Source: Deltaproteobacteria bacterium (GTDB taxonomy: Bacteria; Desulfobacterota; Desulfobulbia; Desulfobulbales; Desulfobulbaceae). From it: DNA of 33,058 nt. A program made the position numbers and the translations under genes. Shown here in pieces: positions 25,103 to 32,807 of this stretch. The notes below the pieces were generated by a model. That model worked only from the letters and a program-made list of their open reading frames with translations, had not been told where the DNA came from and did no database searches. Numbering within the stretch: the stretch's first letter is position 1; the number at the start of each line of letters is the position of its first letter. The stretch spans positions 1-33,058 of the forward strand of contig JAJRTB010000236.1 in assembly GCA_024278495.1 (NCBI GenBank). The letters are read 5' to 3'.

Positions 25103-27082
25103 ATGCAGAAAAACAGGCGGCCCGGCCCGGAACCGGTGGTTCTTCTCGCGGCCCTGGGCAATGTGGACCTGATCCTCGAATACCTGGATTTTTTCAATGG
25201 CGGCGCCCGCTTTTCCTATACCGGGGAAGCCGAACAGGTTCGCCGGGCGTTTTCCGGCTCCGGCATTGCCGCGGTGCACCTGATCTGTACCGCCGACAGC
25301 GGGAAAAAGCTGAAGGAACTGGAGGGCAAGGTTGTCGCCGACTATCCGGAGGTTGCCATCGAGCCGTTGTTCCTGCGATGTACGGACATCGAAACAGCCG
25401 CAGACGAACAGGAGATGAAGGAAGAAGTCTATGCCCTGGTCGAAAAGCTGGCCGGCTCCACCGGCAGGCTCATCATTTCCTCCGGCGGCCGGAAAACCAT
25501 GACCAACCGGCTGATCGAGGCCGGTCTCCTGCACGGCTGCGAGGGATACCTGGCCATCACCGATTCCCGGCAGACAGACCGGGACAAGCCAATAAGGGAC
25601 CAGACGAATACGTTCAACATCCTGTGGATTCCGGCCCGGCAATTCTATCGGGAACGGTGCGACGCCATACCCCTCAGGGATGGTATCGGAGACAACTTCC
25701 GTTCGCTTGCGATTCTTCCGCAAAGCGTGCTGAAAAAACTTCAGGAAGAACGGATCGGCGTGGACCGGGAACAATCCGACAGGGAACTGGTCTGGCTCAG
25801 AAAGCTGCCCAAGGCGGACCTGCACTGTCATCTCGGCGGCGCCTTTGACCTGCCTCTGCTCAGGAAGCTGGCACGCCTGATGGTCGAGGATTGTAGGCTT
25901 GACACCTCTGCCGTGAAAAAAATCGTCGAGGAAAAAACCGGTGTCTCTCTGCCGCGGCTGACTTCCGGACACCTGCGGAGCCTGCGACCGGAAGTCCGTC
26001 ACTGTCTCGACAATCTGGAAGAGCTGCTCGATCCGGTTCCCCCGGACGGCGGTATTCCGGCCCTGGTTGCCCAGCTCACGGACGAGCAGATCGAGGATCT
26101 CTCCTTTGACAGCAGGAAGATGCGTGACTGCCGCGCCAAGGACCTGGCCTGGTACATGACCTGCGGCGACCTGGGCGGCTCGGCCCTGCTGCAGACAGAG
26201 CGATGTCTGCGGGCAGCCATGTCCTGGCTTCTGCAGCGCTGTTACGACGACGGAGTCCGCTACCTCGAGGTCCGCTGCTCGCCGGACAACTACTGTCGCC
26301 GGGACCTGGACATCAGGGACGTGCTGAACATCCTTATCGACGAGGGCCGCAGTTTCATGCGGCGCCATGACGACTTCACGGTCAACCTGCTCGTCATGGC
26401 CACCCGTCACAAATCCCGGGCCGCCATGGCCAGCCATGTGAGCGCAGCGGTCTGTTTTGCCGGGAATACGCATCAGGGCTCCTCCAGGACACCCCGGGTT
26501 GTCGGCTTCGACCTTGCCGGCCAGGAAAAGGACCATGATCCTGTTCAGTTCCGGGATCTGTTCATGCCGCTTCATCACCATTTCATCAATATCACCATCC
26601 ATGCCGGCGAAATGGAGGATGACGACAGGATCTGGCAGGCCCTCTACGTCCTGCACGCCAAACGGATCGGCCATGGCCTCAAACTGATCAACAACAGGAA
26701 AATGATGCATTACATCCGCGACTACGGAACCGCCATCGAGATGTGTCCATCGTCCAATGTCCAGACCAACAGTTTCCATCTTCCCGGTGATGCATCTCCA
26801 CGTGACCGCTATCCTCTCAAAGAATACCTGCGTCACGGAATAGCGGTGACGATCAATACGGACAATCCCGGCATATCGGCTACCCACCTGTCCAGGGAGT
26901 ACCTGGTCGCGGCCCGCCTCAGCGAGAATGGCCTGTCACGCTGGGACATCCTCAAACTGGTACGCAATGGTTTCCGGGCCGCTTTTCTTCCCAAAGACGA
27001 GAAAGACCGGCTCCTCAAAAAGGTGGACAGACAGATATTCGACATCATTCTCAACAACTACTTTCAGGAGGATCGATCCTGA
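25103..27082 (+). CDS. cad1: Cad1, CARF-adenosine deaminase fusion effector
   Basis: 659 residues with two domains. The N-terminal CARF domain (about 10-185) has the ligand-binding loop ISSGGRKTM (125-133). The C-terminal adenosine deaminase-type amidohydrolase domain (about 235-645) has all metal and catalytic motifs: HCHLGG (His241, His243), ITIHAGEMED (His500, catalytic Glu503), RIGHGLKL (His524), CPSSNVQT, and INTDNPGIS (Asp587). Cad1 enzymes, recently characterised in type III CRISPR systems, are switched on by cyclic oligoadenylate and convert ATP to ITP, arresting growth of infected cells. It starts 2 nt after cas6 and overlaps the Nudix gene by 1 nt, so the three are one transcription unit. 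Confidence 0.9.
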   Translation: MQKNRRPGPEPVVLLAALGNVDLILEYLDFFNGGARFSYTGEAEQVRRAFSGSGIAAVHLICTADSGKKLKELEGKVVADYPEVAIEPLFLRCTDIETAADEQEMKEEVYALVEKLAGSTGRLIISSGGRKTMTNRLIEAGLLHGCEGYLAITDSRQTDRDKPIRDQTNTFNILWIPARQFYRERCDAIPLRDGIGDNFRSLAILPQSVLKKLQEERIGVDREQSDRELVWLRKLPKADLHCHLGGAFDLPLLRKLARLMVEDCRLDTSAVKKIVEEKTGVSLPRLTSGHLRSLRPEVRHCLDNLEELLDPVPPDGGIPALVAQLTDEQIEDLSFDSRKMRDCRAKDLAWYMTCGDLGGSALLQTERCLRAAMSWLLQRCYDDGVRYLEVRCSPDNYCRRDLDIRDVLNILIDEGRSFMRRHDDFTVNLLVMATRHKSRAAMASHVSAAVCFAGNTHQGSSRTPRVVGFDLAGQEKDHDPVQFRDLFMPLHHHFINITIHAGEMEDDDRIWQALYVLHAKRIGHGLKLINNRKMMHYIRDYGTAIEMCPSSNVQTNSFHLPGDASPRDRYPLKEYLRHGIAVTINTDNPGISATHLSREYLVAARLSENGLSRWDILKLVRNGFRAAFLPKDEKDRLLKKVDRQIFDIILNNYFQEDRS

Positions 27083-27711
27083 TGGAACAGGTTTTCTGTA
27101 TCGCCCGAAAAGACCTTGAAACGGTTTTTTCCAGCCCACTGCCCGAGGGAGTATCTCCGGAGCCGCCCCTGGAAACAGTGCTCGCGCTGCCGCATCACTT
27201 CATCAAGCGGACCGTGGCGGAAAAGAACCCGGCATACAAGCAAATCATTCCCTACCAGGTTTTTCACAGCAGCGGGCGTTTTTTTGTCTTCCGCAGGGGT
27301 GGAGGTGTGGGAGAGCAACGGTTGTCCGGGCGATGCTCCCTGGGGATCGGCGGGCATCTGAACCGCAAGGATGCGACTTCCAACCGTATGAACAAAACAG
27401 ACTATGAGCAGGGCCTTGTCAGGGAACGAACAGAAGAGCTTATCTGCCACGGCGATATATCGACCCGGTTCATCGGCTGGATAAATGACGATTCCGACCC
27501 GGTGGGCCGGGTGCACCTGGGAGCGGTTCATCTCTGCCTGGTGCGGGATGAAAACCATGTCCGCCTGCGGCCCGGCGGCGAGGACCTCCATTCCCTGGGG
27601 TGGTTGTCCAGCGACGAGATAGAGACCGGGAAGGATCAGTTCGAGCCATGGTCCCGGCTGGCCCTGGAACTTGCCAGCGCGTCACTGGCCCGGAAAAAAC
27701 ACGGTCGTTAA
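27082..27711 (+). CDS. Nudix hydrolase, putative partner of Cad1
   Basis: 209 residues. The Nudix box is present but stretched: GIGGHL (88-93), then an insert of about 10 residues, then YEQGLVRERTEEL (108-120), which supplies the REXXEE metal-binding helix (Arg114, Glu115, Glu118, Glu119). This form resembles the 'predicted phosphoesterase, MutT family' group (COG4112) as I recall it. Nudix enzymes cut diphosphates of nucleotides and derivatives. Because it is translationally coupled to cad1 (TGATG overlap) it may act on ITP/IDP made by Cad1, or clear another modified nucleotide; this is inference. A good ribosome site (AGGAGG) precedes it inside cad1. Confidence 0.72.
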   Translation: MEQVFCIARKDLETVFSSPLPEGVSPEPPLETVLALPHHFIKRTVAEKNPAYKQIIPYQVFHSSGRFFVFRRGGGVGEQRLSGRCSLGIGGHLNRKDATSNRMNKTDYEQGLVRERTEELICHGDISTRFIGWINDDSDPVGRVHLGAVHLCLVRDENHVRLRPGGEDLHSLGWLSSDEIETGKDQFEPWSRLALELASASLARKKHGR

Positions 27712-27730
27712 AATTTCCAGAAAAAAAACT

Positions 27731-27770
27731 AAAAAAAATCACAATCTGACCGTACAAATAAAAAGAGAGC
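27731..27770 (+). promoter_or_regulatory. Island promoter-like motif, site 3 (cas10-csm operon)
   Basis: A8 tract (27731-27738), 8 nt, TGACCGTA (27747-27754), followed by an A/G-rich stretch with GAGAG at 27765-27769 instead of GAGGGTA. The spacing between A-tract and TGACCGTA equals site 2. It lies 61 nt before the ATG of the second small acidic protein. Another A8 run begins at 27721. Confidence 0.6.
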
Positions 27771-27815
27771 GAAAAAACATACCCGGAGCACTGCCAGGAA
27801 AAAAAGGAGCGAACA

Positions 27816-27998
27816 ATGGATGAAGACAACCTGTTTGATGACGATGATGCCCTGGATTACATCATCTATAAGGAATGTGAAAAAGACGAACGGCAGGACA
27901 TGAACAACAGCGGCGGCGGCAAGGGCGGATGCCTGGGAGTTGCGTTTTTTCTGCTTACGCCCGCCCTGACCGGCCTGCTGGCATGGAGGTGGATATGA
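27816..27998 (+). CDS. Small acidic protein with C-terminal membrane segment, paralogue 2
   Basis: 60 residues. The N-terminus MDEDNLFDDDDALDYI parallels MDQDDFFDDD of the 22.05-kb gene. Gly-rich linker GGGKGG and a clear hydrophobic segment (about 40-57, GVAFFLLTPALTGLLA) ending WRWI follow, so it is predicted to be a tail-anchored membrane protein. AAGGAG lies 8 nt before the ATG, the same arrangement as its paralogue. It is the first gene behind motif site 3, and cas10 follows after 22 nt. Function unknown; possibilities include membrane tethering, a membrane effector or a regulatory ligand. Confidence 0.72.
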   Translation: MDEDNLFDDDDALDYIIYKECEKDERQDMNNSGGGKGGCLGVAFFLLTPALTGLLAWRWI

Positions 27999-28020
27999 AA
28001 AAACATTACGGAGATCACTT

Positions 28021-30594
28021 ATGGACCAGACAGTTATGAAAATAGCCCTTGCCGGCCTGATGCATGATGTCGGCAAGTTTGCCCAGGGAAGCATGGAGGT
28101 GTCTCCGCAATATGTCAATGATAATGCGGGACAGTATCAGCCTTTTTACAACAAACGCCATACCCATGTTCATGCACTCTACACAGCGGCCTTCATCGAG
28201 CAGTTTGGTGAGAAGATGCCCCGCTGTCTCAACGAACCTGGCTGGGGCGAAGGAGACAGTTTCGTCAACCTGGCGGCCGGCCACCACAGGCCGAAAACTG
28301 CAATGCAGGAATGTATTACCCAGGCGGATTGCCTGAGCGCAGGACTTGATCGGGCTGAATTTTCCGACCAGACGAATATCCCGTTTACGCAGTTTCGTTC
28401 CACCAGGCTGCTCTCGGTTCTTGAAGCTCTGGCCGTTGACGGTGACCCGCGGCAGCAGCAATTTGCGCAGTCTGACAGCTACAAAACCGCCTATGCACTT
28501 GCGCCTCTTTCGGCGACTTCTGCCTTTCCCGAACCAAGAAAAAAAATCAGCAGGCAAGAGGCCGTTAAGGAGTACCAGCAATTATTTGACGGGTTTATCG
28601 TACAACTTGCGGACCTGCCCCACAGGGAGCAACCGGAAATTTGGAGCCAGCATTTTGACAGTCTGCTTGCCTGTTATACCTCACATATTCCGGCGGCGAG
28701 AGTCGGGGGCGTTATTCCGGATGTCTCGCTGTACGACCACTGCCGGACAACGGCGGCCCTGGCGGTTCCCCTGTATATCTATCACAGGGAGACAGGTACT
28801 CTTGCCACAAAGGCTGTTCAGGACACCCGTCCTGAAAAATTTCTCCTGGTGTCAGGAGATTTTTACGGCATCCAGGACTTTGTTTTTTCAGCCGGTGGCG
28901 AGCAGCAGCGATTACGGGCCAAGCTCCTCCGGGGCCGGTCATTTGCGGTGTCCCTGTTCAGCGAGCTGGCGGCGGAGTCGTTGTGCCGGGCGTTGGATCT
29001 TCCCTTCACCGCCGTTTTTCTCAATGCCGCGGGTAAATTTCACCTGCTGGCCGCCAATACGGCCAACGCCCGAACGATTATCGACGAGACCGCCGAAAAA
29101 CTGAACGACTGGCTGTTCAGGATTTCTTACGGTCAGGCAAGCCTGGGAATAACTGCCACGCCGGCATCAGCGGCCAGATTCTGCCAGGGAGAATTTTCCC
29201 GGTTGTGGGATGAACATCTCCGGGCCATGGATCGCCGGAAATATCAGCGGATGCATCCTGGACGATACGGGGTCGTGGAGTCGTTTCTCAACTCCTTTAA
29301 CAACGATCTTGACAAGCCCCTCTGTCCTTTCTGCGGCAAGAGACCTTCCGTGCGAAAAGCTGAAAACAATGACTGGATTGACCGGCAGGGCAGTAGTTGC
29401 GCCATCTGCCGCGACCACATAATGCTTGGCGCCAACCTGGTCAAGGGCAGGAACCTGGCAATCTTTGATGGTGATGTACAGGCCCGGGAAAACGAACTCC
29501 TGCTGGAGCCCTTCTTTGACCGTTTCCAGGTGCGGTTCATGGAAGAGAAAGAGGTACCGGACGACGACGCGCTGGTAAAATTCTGCTGTCTTAACGTAAA
29601 TGAGGACGGTTCAATACCTGCGGCCGGGACAACCCGCCTGCTAAACGGTTATGTCCCGGTGTACTCGGAGAGTGTGCTGAAAAAACGCGCTGTCCTGGAT
29701 GTGCTGGAAAAAGAAGAAGATACCGTAGATCCCCGGGAACTCGTTGGCAACAGGGTTCCCCTGACATTCAACGCTCTTGCTGCCCTGGCCAAAAAGGATG
29801 GCCGGGGAACTGCGGCGCTTGGCGTCCTGAAAGCCGATGTCGATCATCTCGGCATGTTCATGTCCTGCGGTATGCCAAGAGAGCGATTTACCATATCGCG
29901 TATGGCAACACTTTCCCGGCGGCTGGACCAGTTTTTTACCCTGTACCTTCCGTATCTTCTTGGTTCCTGTGAAGAGTTCAACACAGTGTACACCGTGTTT
30001 GCCGGTGGTGACGATCTCTTCCTGATCGGCCCATGGAGCACCATGGCAGCCCTGGCCCGGAAACTCAGAAGGGACTGGAGTCGGTATGTCAGCGGCAACG
30101 ACCAGGACGGAGGCCTGACCTTTTCCGCAGGGATTACTCTGCACAAGACCCATGAACCGGTGGACAAACTGGCCGAAGCCGCGGAAGAAGCCCTTAAGCA
30201 GGCCAAGGAAAGCGGTCGCAACCGTATCTCCATGTTCGGGGAAACCGTGACCTGGGCAAAATTTGAAACCCTGCGTGAAAAGCAGCAGGCCATGGCGGGC
30301 TGGGTGGATCGGGAACTTATCTCAAAGGTCACGCTCTACCGCTTCAACGCCTTTATCGACATGGCAGGCAAGGCCGGGCGGATAACCCGCGCCGGCCGGG
30401 CCGTGTACATGCGTGACATGGAATGTTTGAAATGGCCGGCCCTGCTCAGGTACAGCCTGGAGCGGAATATCAGGAAAAAGGGCGCGGAGAGAGACGCGGC
30501 CATGCGGGAGGTTGTGGTGGTGAAAAACTGGCTGGAAGAATACGGCTCCGCGCTGAAGATAGCGCTTTGGAGCCAACTCTATGAACAACGATAA
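28021..30594 (+). CDS. cas10: Cas10/Csm1, large subunit of type III-A complex
   Basis: 857 residues. The N-terminal HD nuclease domain has LMHDVGKF (His15-Asp16) and, further on, AGHHRPK. A zinc ribbon is formed by Cys435/Cys438 and Cys460/Cys463 (CPFC and CAIC). The cyclase palm domain carries the GGDD motif at 662-665 (FAGGDDLFLIG). All active residues are intact, so target-RNA-activated ssDNA cleavage and synthesis of cyclic oligoadenylates from ATP are both expected. The C-terminal D4 helical domain ends at a TAA followed 14 nt later by csm2. GGAG precedes the ATG. This protein would produce the signal for Csx1 and Cad1. Confidence 0.95.
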   Translation: MDQTVMKIALAGLMHDVGKFAQGSMEVSPQYVNDNAGQYQPFYNKRHTHVHALYTAAFIEQFGEKMPRCLNEPGWGEGDSFVNLAAGHHRPKTAMQECITQADCLSAGLDRAEFSDQTNIPFTQFRSTRLLSVLEALAVDGDPRQQQFAQSDSYKTAYALAPLSATSAFPEPRKKISRQEAVKEYQQLFDGFIVQLADLPHREQPEIWSQHFDSLLACYTSHIPAARVGGVIPDVSLYDHCRTTAALAVPLYIYHRETGTLATKAVQDTRPEKFLLVSGDFYGIQDFVFSAGGEQQRLRAKLLRGRSFAVSLFSELAAESLCRALDLPFTAVFLNAAGKFHLLAANTANARTIIDETAEKLNDWLFRISYGQASLGITATPASAARFCQGEFSRLWDEHLRAMDRRKYQRMHPGRYGVVESFLNSFNNDLDKPLCPFCGKRPSVRKAENNDWIDRQGSSCAICRDHIMLGANLVKGRNLAIFDGDVQARENELLLEPFFDRFQVRFMEEKEVPDDDALVKFCCLNVNEDGSIPAAGTTRLLNGYVPVYSESVLKKRAVLDVLEKEEDTVDPRELVGNRVPLTFNALAALAKKDGRGTAALGVLKADVDHLGMFMSCGMPRERFTISRMATLSRRLDQFFTLYLPYLLGSCEEFNTVYTVFAGGDDLFLIGPWSTMAALARKLRRDWSRYVSGNDQDGGLTFSAGITLHKTHEPVDKLAEAAEEALKQAKESGRNRISMFGETVTWAKFETLREKQQAMAGWVDRELISKVTLYRFNAFIDMAGKAGRITRAGRAVYMRDMECLKWPALLRYSLERNIRKKGAERDAAMREVVVVKNWLEEYGSALKIALWSQLYEQR

Positions 30595-30608
30595 ACAGGG
30601 GAAAAGAC

Positions 30609-31046
30609 ATGGCTACAGTGACACTTTGGAAAAACAGGGACAAGAGAGAGGTCGATCCCTATCTCTTCTCGAAAACCGCTGATCAGTTGGCAAAAAAAAT
30701 TCATGAGGACGGTCTTGAAACATATTGGGACAAAAAAAATAACTGCAAAAAAAGCAGGGAAAAAAATAATTCAAGCACCCAGCTGCGCCGCTTCTTCGAC
30801 GAGTTGACCAGGCTCAACATCAAGGCGCAAAGTGGTGACGAGCCATGGGAGCTGATCATGCCCCAGGTCCACATGATGGTGGCCAAGGTCGCCTATGCCA
30901 AGGGGCGGGGCCTGGTCACGGATTCTTTTGTCAGCCTGTTTGGCGACACCATCCGCGACCAGGTGCAGGACAGGGACGATCTGTACACCTTTACCAGTTT
31001 TTTTGAATCCTTTATCGGCTTTTACAAATCCTATCGCAAGAATTAA
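30609..31046 (+). CDS. csm2: Csm2, small subunit of type III-A complex
   Basis: 145-residue, mainly helical, basic protein between cas10 and csm3, the invariant csm2 position. The C-terminal half (STQLRRFFDELTRLN, PQVHMMVAKVAYAKGRG, FTSFFESFIGFYKSYRK) fits Csm2 helices that line the crRNA-target duplex. The N-terminal ~55 residues are Lys/Asn-rich and less conserved. Its presence, rather than Cmr5, fixes the subtype as III-A (or the related III-D is excluded by Csm2/Csm5). Confidence 0.9.
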   Translation: MATVTLWKNRDKREVDPYLFSKTADQLAKKIHEDGLETYWDKKNNCKKSREKNNSSTQLRRFFDELTRLNIKAQSGDEPWELIMPQVHMMVAKVAYAKGRGLVTDSFVSLFGDTIRDQVQDRDDLYTFTSFFESFIGFYKSYRKN

Positions 31047-31063
31047 GAGAAGAGGTGACTTCG

Positions 31064-31765
31064 ATGAAATTGAAAGCAATCAGACAGATCACAGGCCGGA
31101 TTACCCTGCTCAGCGGCCTGCATATCGGGGCCGGAGACACGGAAATGCACATTGGCGGCACTGACAACACTGTGGTCCGCCATCCGCACACCAGGTTGCC
31201 CTATATCCCCGGATCATCCCTCAAGGGCAAGGTCCGGGCCCTGCTGGAAATGCGCTCCGGCTGCATGGCCGGGACCGAAGGCAGGGCGCTGCGGTTTACC
31301 CATCTGGAAAAATTCCATGGCCGGCAGTTAGAGGAAGCCAGGAAAATCTGCGCCCTGTTCGGCACCAGTGGGGCGGATGGCGAAGACGCCCGGGCATTCG
31401 GGCCGACCAGGGTCTCTTTTGCCGACTGCAGCCTCACCCCGGAATGGGAGGCAAAGGCCAGGGACGTTGCCCTGACCGAGATCAAGGCCGAAACCGCCAT
31501 TGACCGGATTTCCGGCACAGCTCTCGGGAAGTCTTTACGCCAGACCGAACGGGTGGTGGCCGGTGTTGCATTCGCCTTTTTCATCGCTATCAAGGAAATG
31601 GAAGGCGACGAGGATAAAGACCTTACCGGGCTGCTTCTCGAAGGCTTGAAAATGCTTGAACTGGATGCCCTGGGCGGAAGCGGTTCCAGGGGATATGGCC
31701 GAATTGCCTTTGCCTTTGATGATGCAACCATCCAGCAGCAGTTTGATGCGATCTCCTTTTCCTGA
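31064..31765 (+). CDS. csm3: Csm3, backbone RAMP subunit with target-RNA nuclease site
   Basis: 233 residues. Csm3 copies form the filament along the crRNA and cut target RNA every 6 nt. It has the typical N-terminus RITLLSGLHIGAGDTEMHIGGTDNTVV with the putative catalytic Asp34, then PYIPGSSLKGKVRALLE (the RAMP SSLKG loop), and a C-terminal Gly-rich GGSGSRGYGRI. ATG 31064 is chosen because GAGGTGA lies 6 nt upstream; a GTG at 31055 overlaps this ribosome site. It follows csm2 by 17 nt. Confidence 0.94.
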   Translation: MKLKAIRQITGRITLLSGLHIGAGDTEMHIGGTDNTVVRHPHTRLPYIPGSSLKGKVRALLEMRSGCMAGTEGRALRFTHLEKFHGRQLEEARKICALFGTSGADGEDARAFGPTRVSFADCSLTPEWEAKARDVALTEIKAETAIDRISGTALGKSLRQTERVVAGVAFAFFIAIKEMEGDEDKDLTGLLLEGLKMLELDALGGSGSRGYGRIAFAFDDATIQQQFDAISFS

Positions 31766-31775
31766 GGCCGTAACC

Positions 31776-32807
31776 ATGAAAATATACGCCATAACCCTCA
31801 AACCGGAATCACCGTTCGGCACCCCGCTCAAGGGAGACACCCTGTTTGGCCAGTTCTGCTGGCAGGCGGCGCTGCAGGATGACCTGCTCGATCGTGGATT
31901 CAAACACTGGGTCCACCTGTACCCGGAACGGCCGTTTGCCGTCTTTTCATCGGCTTTTCCCCAAATAACAGACACGGCCGGTACAGCCACATACTTTCTG
32001 CCCAGGCCTGCCATGCCGATGGATTTTCCGCCAAGCATGCCCCGCAAGATCCGGGCCGAATCCCGAAAGCGGGAAAAGGCCAGGAAATGGCTGCCGGTGG
32101 CGGAAAACAAGCTGTCCGACATAGCAGCCTGCAACCCGGTTACCGACAGGAAGCTGTTTGCACTGCACCTGGCAACACTTTCCGACCTGGAAAAACGCTC
32201 TTTGCAGGATATGCCTGAAAGTCGGCAGAAACCGATTCTCTCCGCAAACCGGGCGCACAACTCCATCGACCGCCGGACCATGACCACCGGCAAGGGGTTT
32301 GATCCGTTTTCCATGGAGAACATTCATTATCTTCCCGGCCTGGAACTGGTTGTCTTTGCCGCCATAGACGAGGATGCCCTGGACATGGAGCGACTATGCC
32401 GCGGCCTGGAAGCCATCGGCTGTTTCGGTTTCGGCCGTGACGCCTCCACCGGGCTCGGGCGTTTCAGCCTTGGTGAGGTCGAGGAGACCGACTGGCCCCG
32501 GCTCAACAAGGCAGAGGGGTGCTACACCCTCGCGCCCTGTGTGCCAGGGCCGGACAGGTTTTGTAACCATTTTTCCCTGCCCTTTACCCGTTTCGGCAAA
32601 CACGGCGATCGGTTGGTCCTGAGCAGCAACCCCTTCAAGAACCCCATCGTCATGGCTGACGAAGGCGCTGTTTTTTATCCTGATGGCGACTCTCTGCCTG
32701 ACACACCCTACATCGGGACTGCCGTTACCGGGCTTTCCCTGGCTGAGAAAAAAACAGTCGCCCAGGGGTACAGCCTGTATCTTCCCTTCTCGAGGAGCGT
32801 ATCATGA
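31776..32807 (+). CDS. csm4: Csm4, crRNA 5'-handle binding RAMP subunit
   Basis: 343 residues. The N-terminus MKIYAITLKPESPFGTPLKGDTLFGQFCW is characteristic of Csm4, which caps the crRNA 5' handle and contacts Cas10. A Gly-rich loop FGFGRDASTGLGRF lies at about residues 217-230. The C-terminal part (FCNHFSLPFTRFGKHGDRL) continues the RAMP fold. An open frame extends upstream inside csm3, but ATG 31776 gives the family start 10 nt after the csm3 stop. The stop overlaps csm5 by 4 nt (ATGA). Confidence 0.93.
   Translation: MKIYAITLKPESPFGTPLKGDTLFGQFCWQAALQDDLLDRGFKHWVHLYPERPFAVFSSAFPQITDTAGTATYFLPRPAMPMDFPPSMPRKIRAESRKREKARKWLPVAENKLSDIAACNPVTDRKLFALHLATLSDLEKRSLQDMPESRQKPILSANRAHNSIDRRTMTTGKGFDPFSMENIHYLPGLELVVFAAIDEDALDMERLCRGLEAIGCFGFGRDASTGLGRFSLGEVEETDWPRLNKAEGCYTLAPCVPGPDRFCNHFSLPFTRFGKHGDRLVLSSNPFKNPIVMADEGAVFYPDGDSLPDTPYIGTAVTGLSLAEKKTVAQGYSLYLPFSRSVS

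Noticed and set aside
22257-26887. Long open frames on the minus strand opposite csx1 and cad1
   Set aside because: They are antisense to proteins with clear conserved motifs, are rich in Gly/Pro/His as expected for shadow frames in GC-rich DNA, and lack family features.
27721-27738. Paired A8 tracts as a slippery or phase-variable site
   Set aside because: They are intergenic, so frame change is impossible; they fit better as part of the promoter motif.
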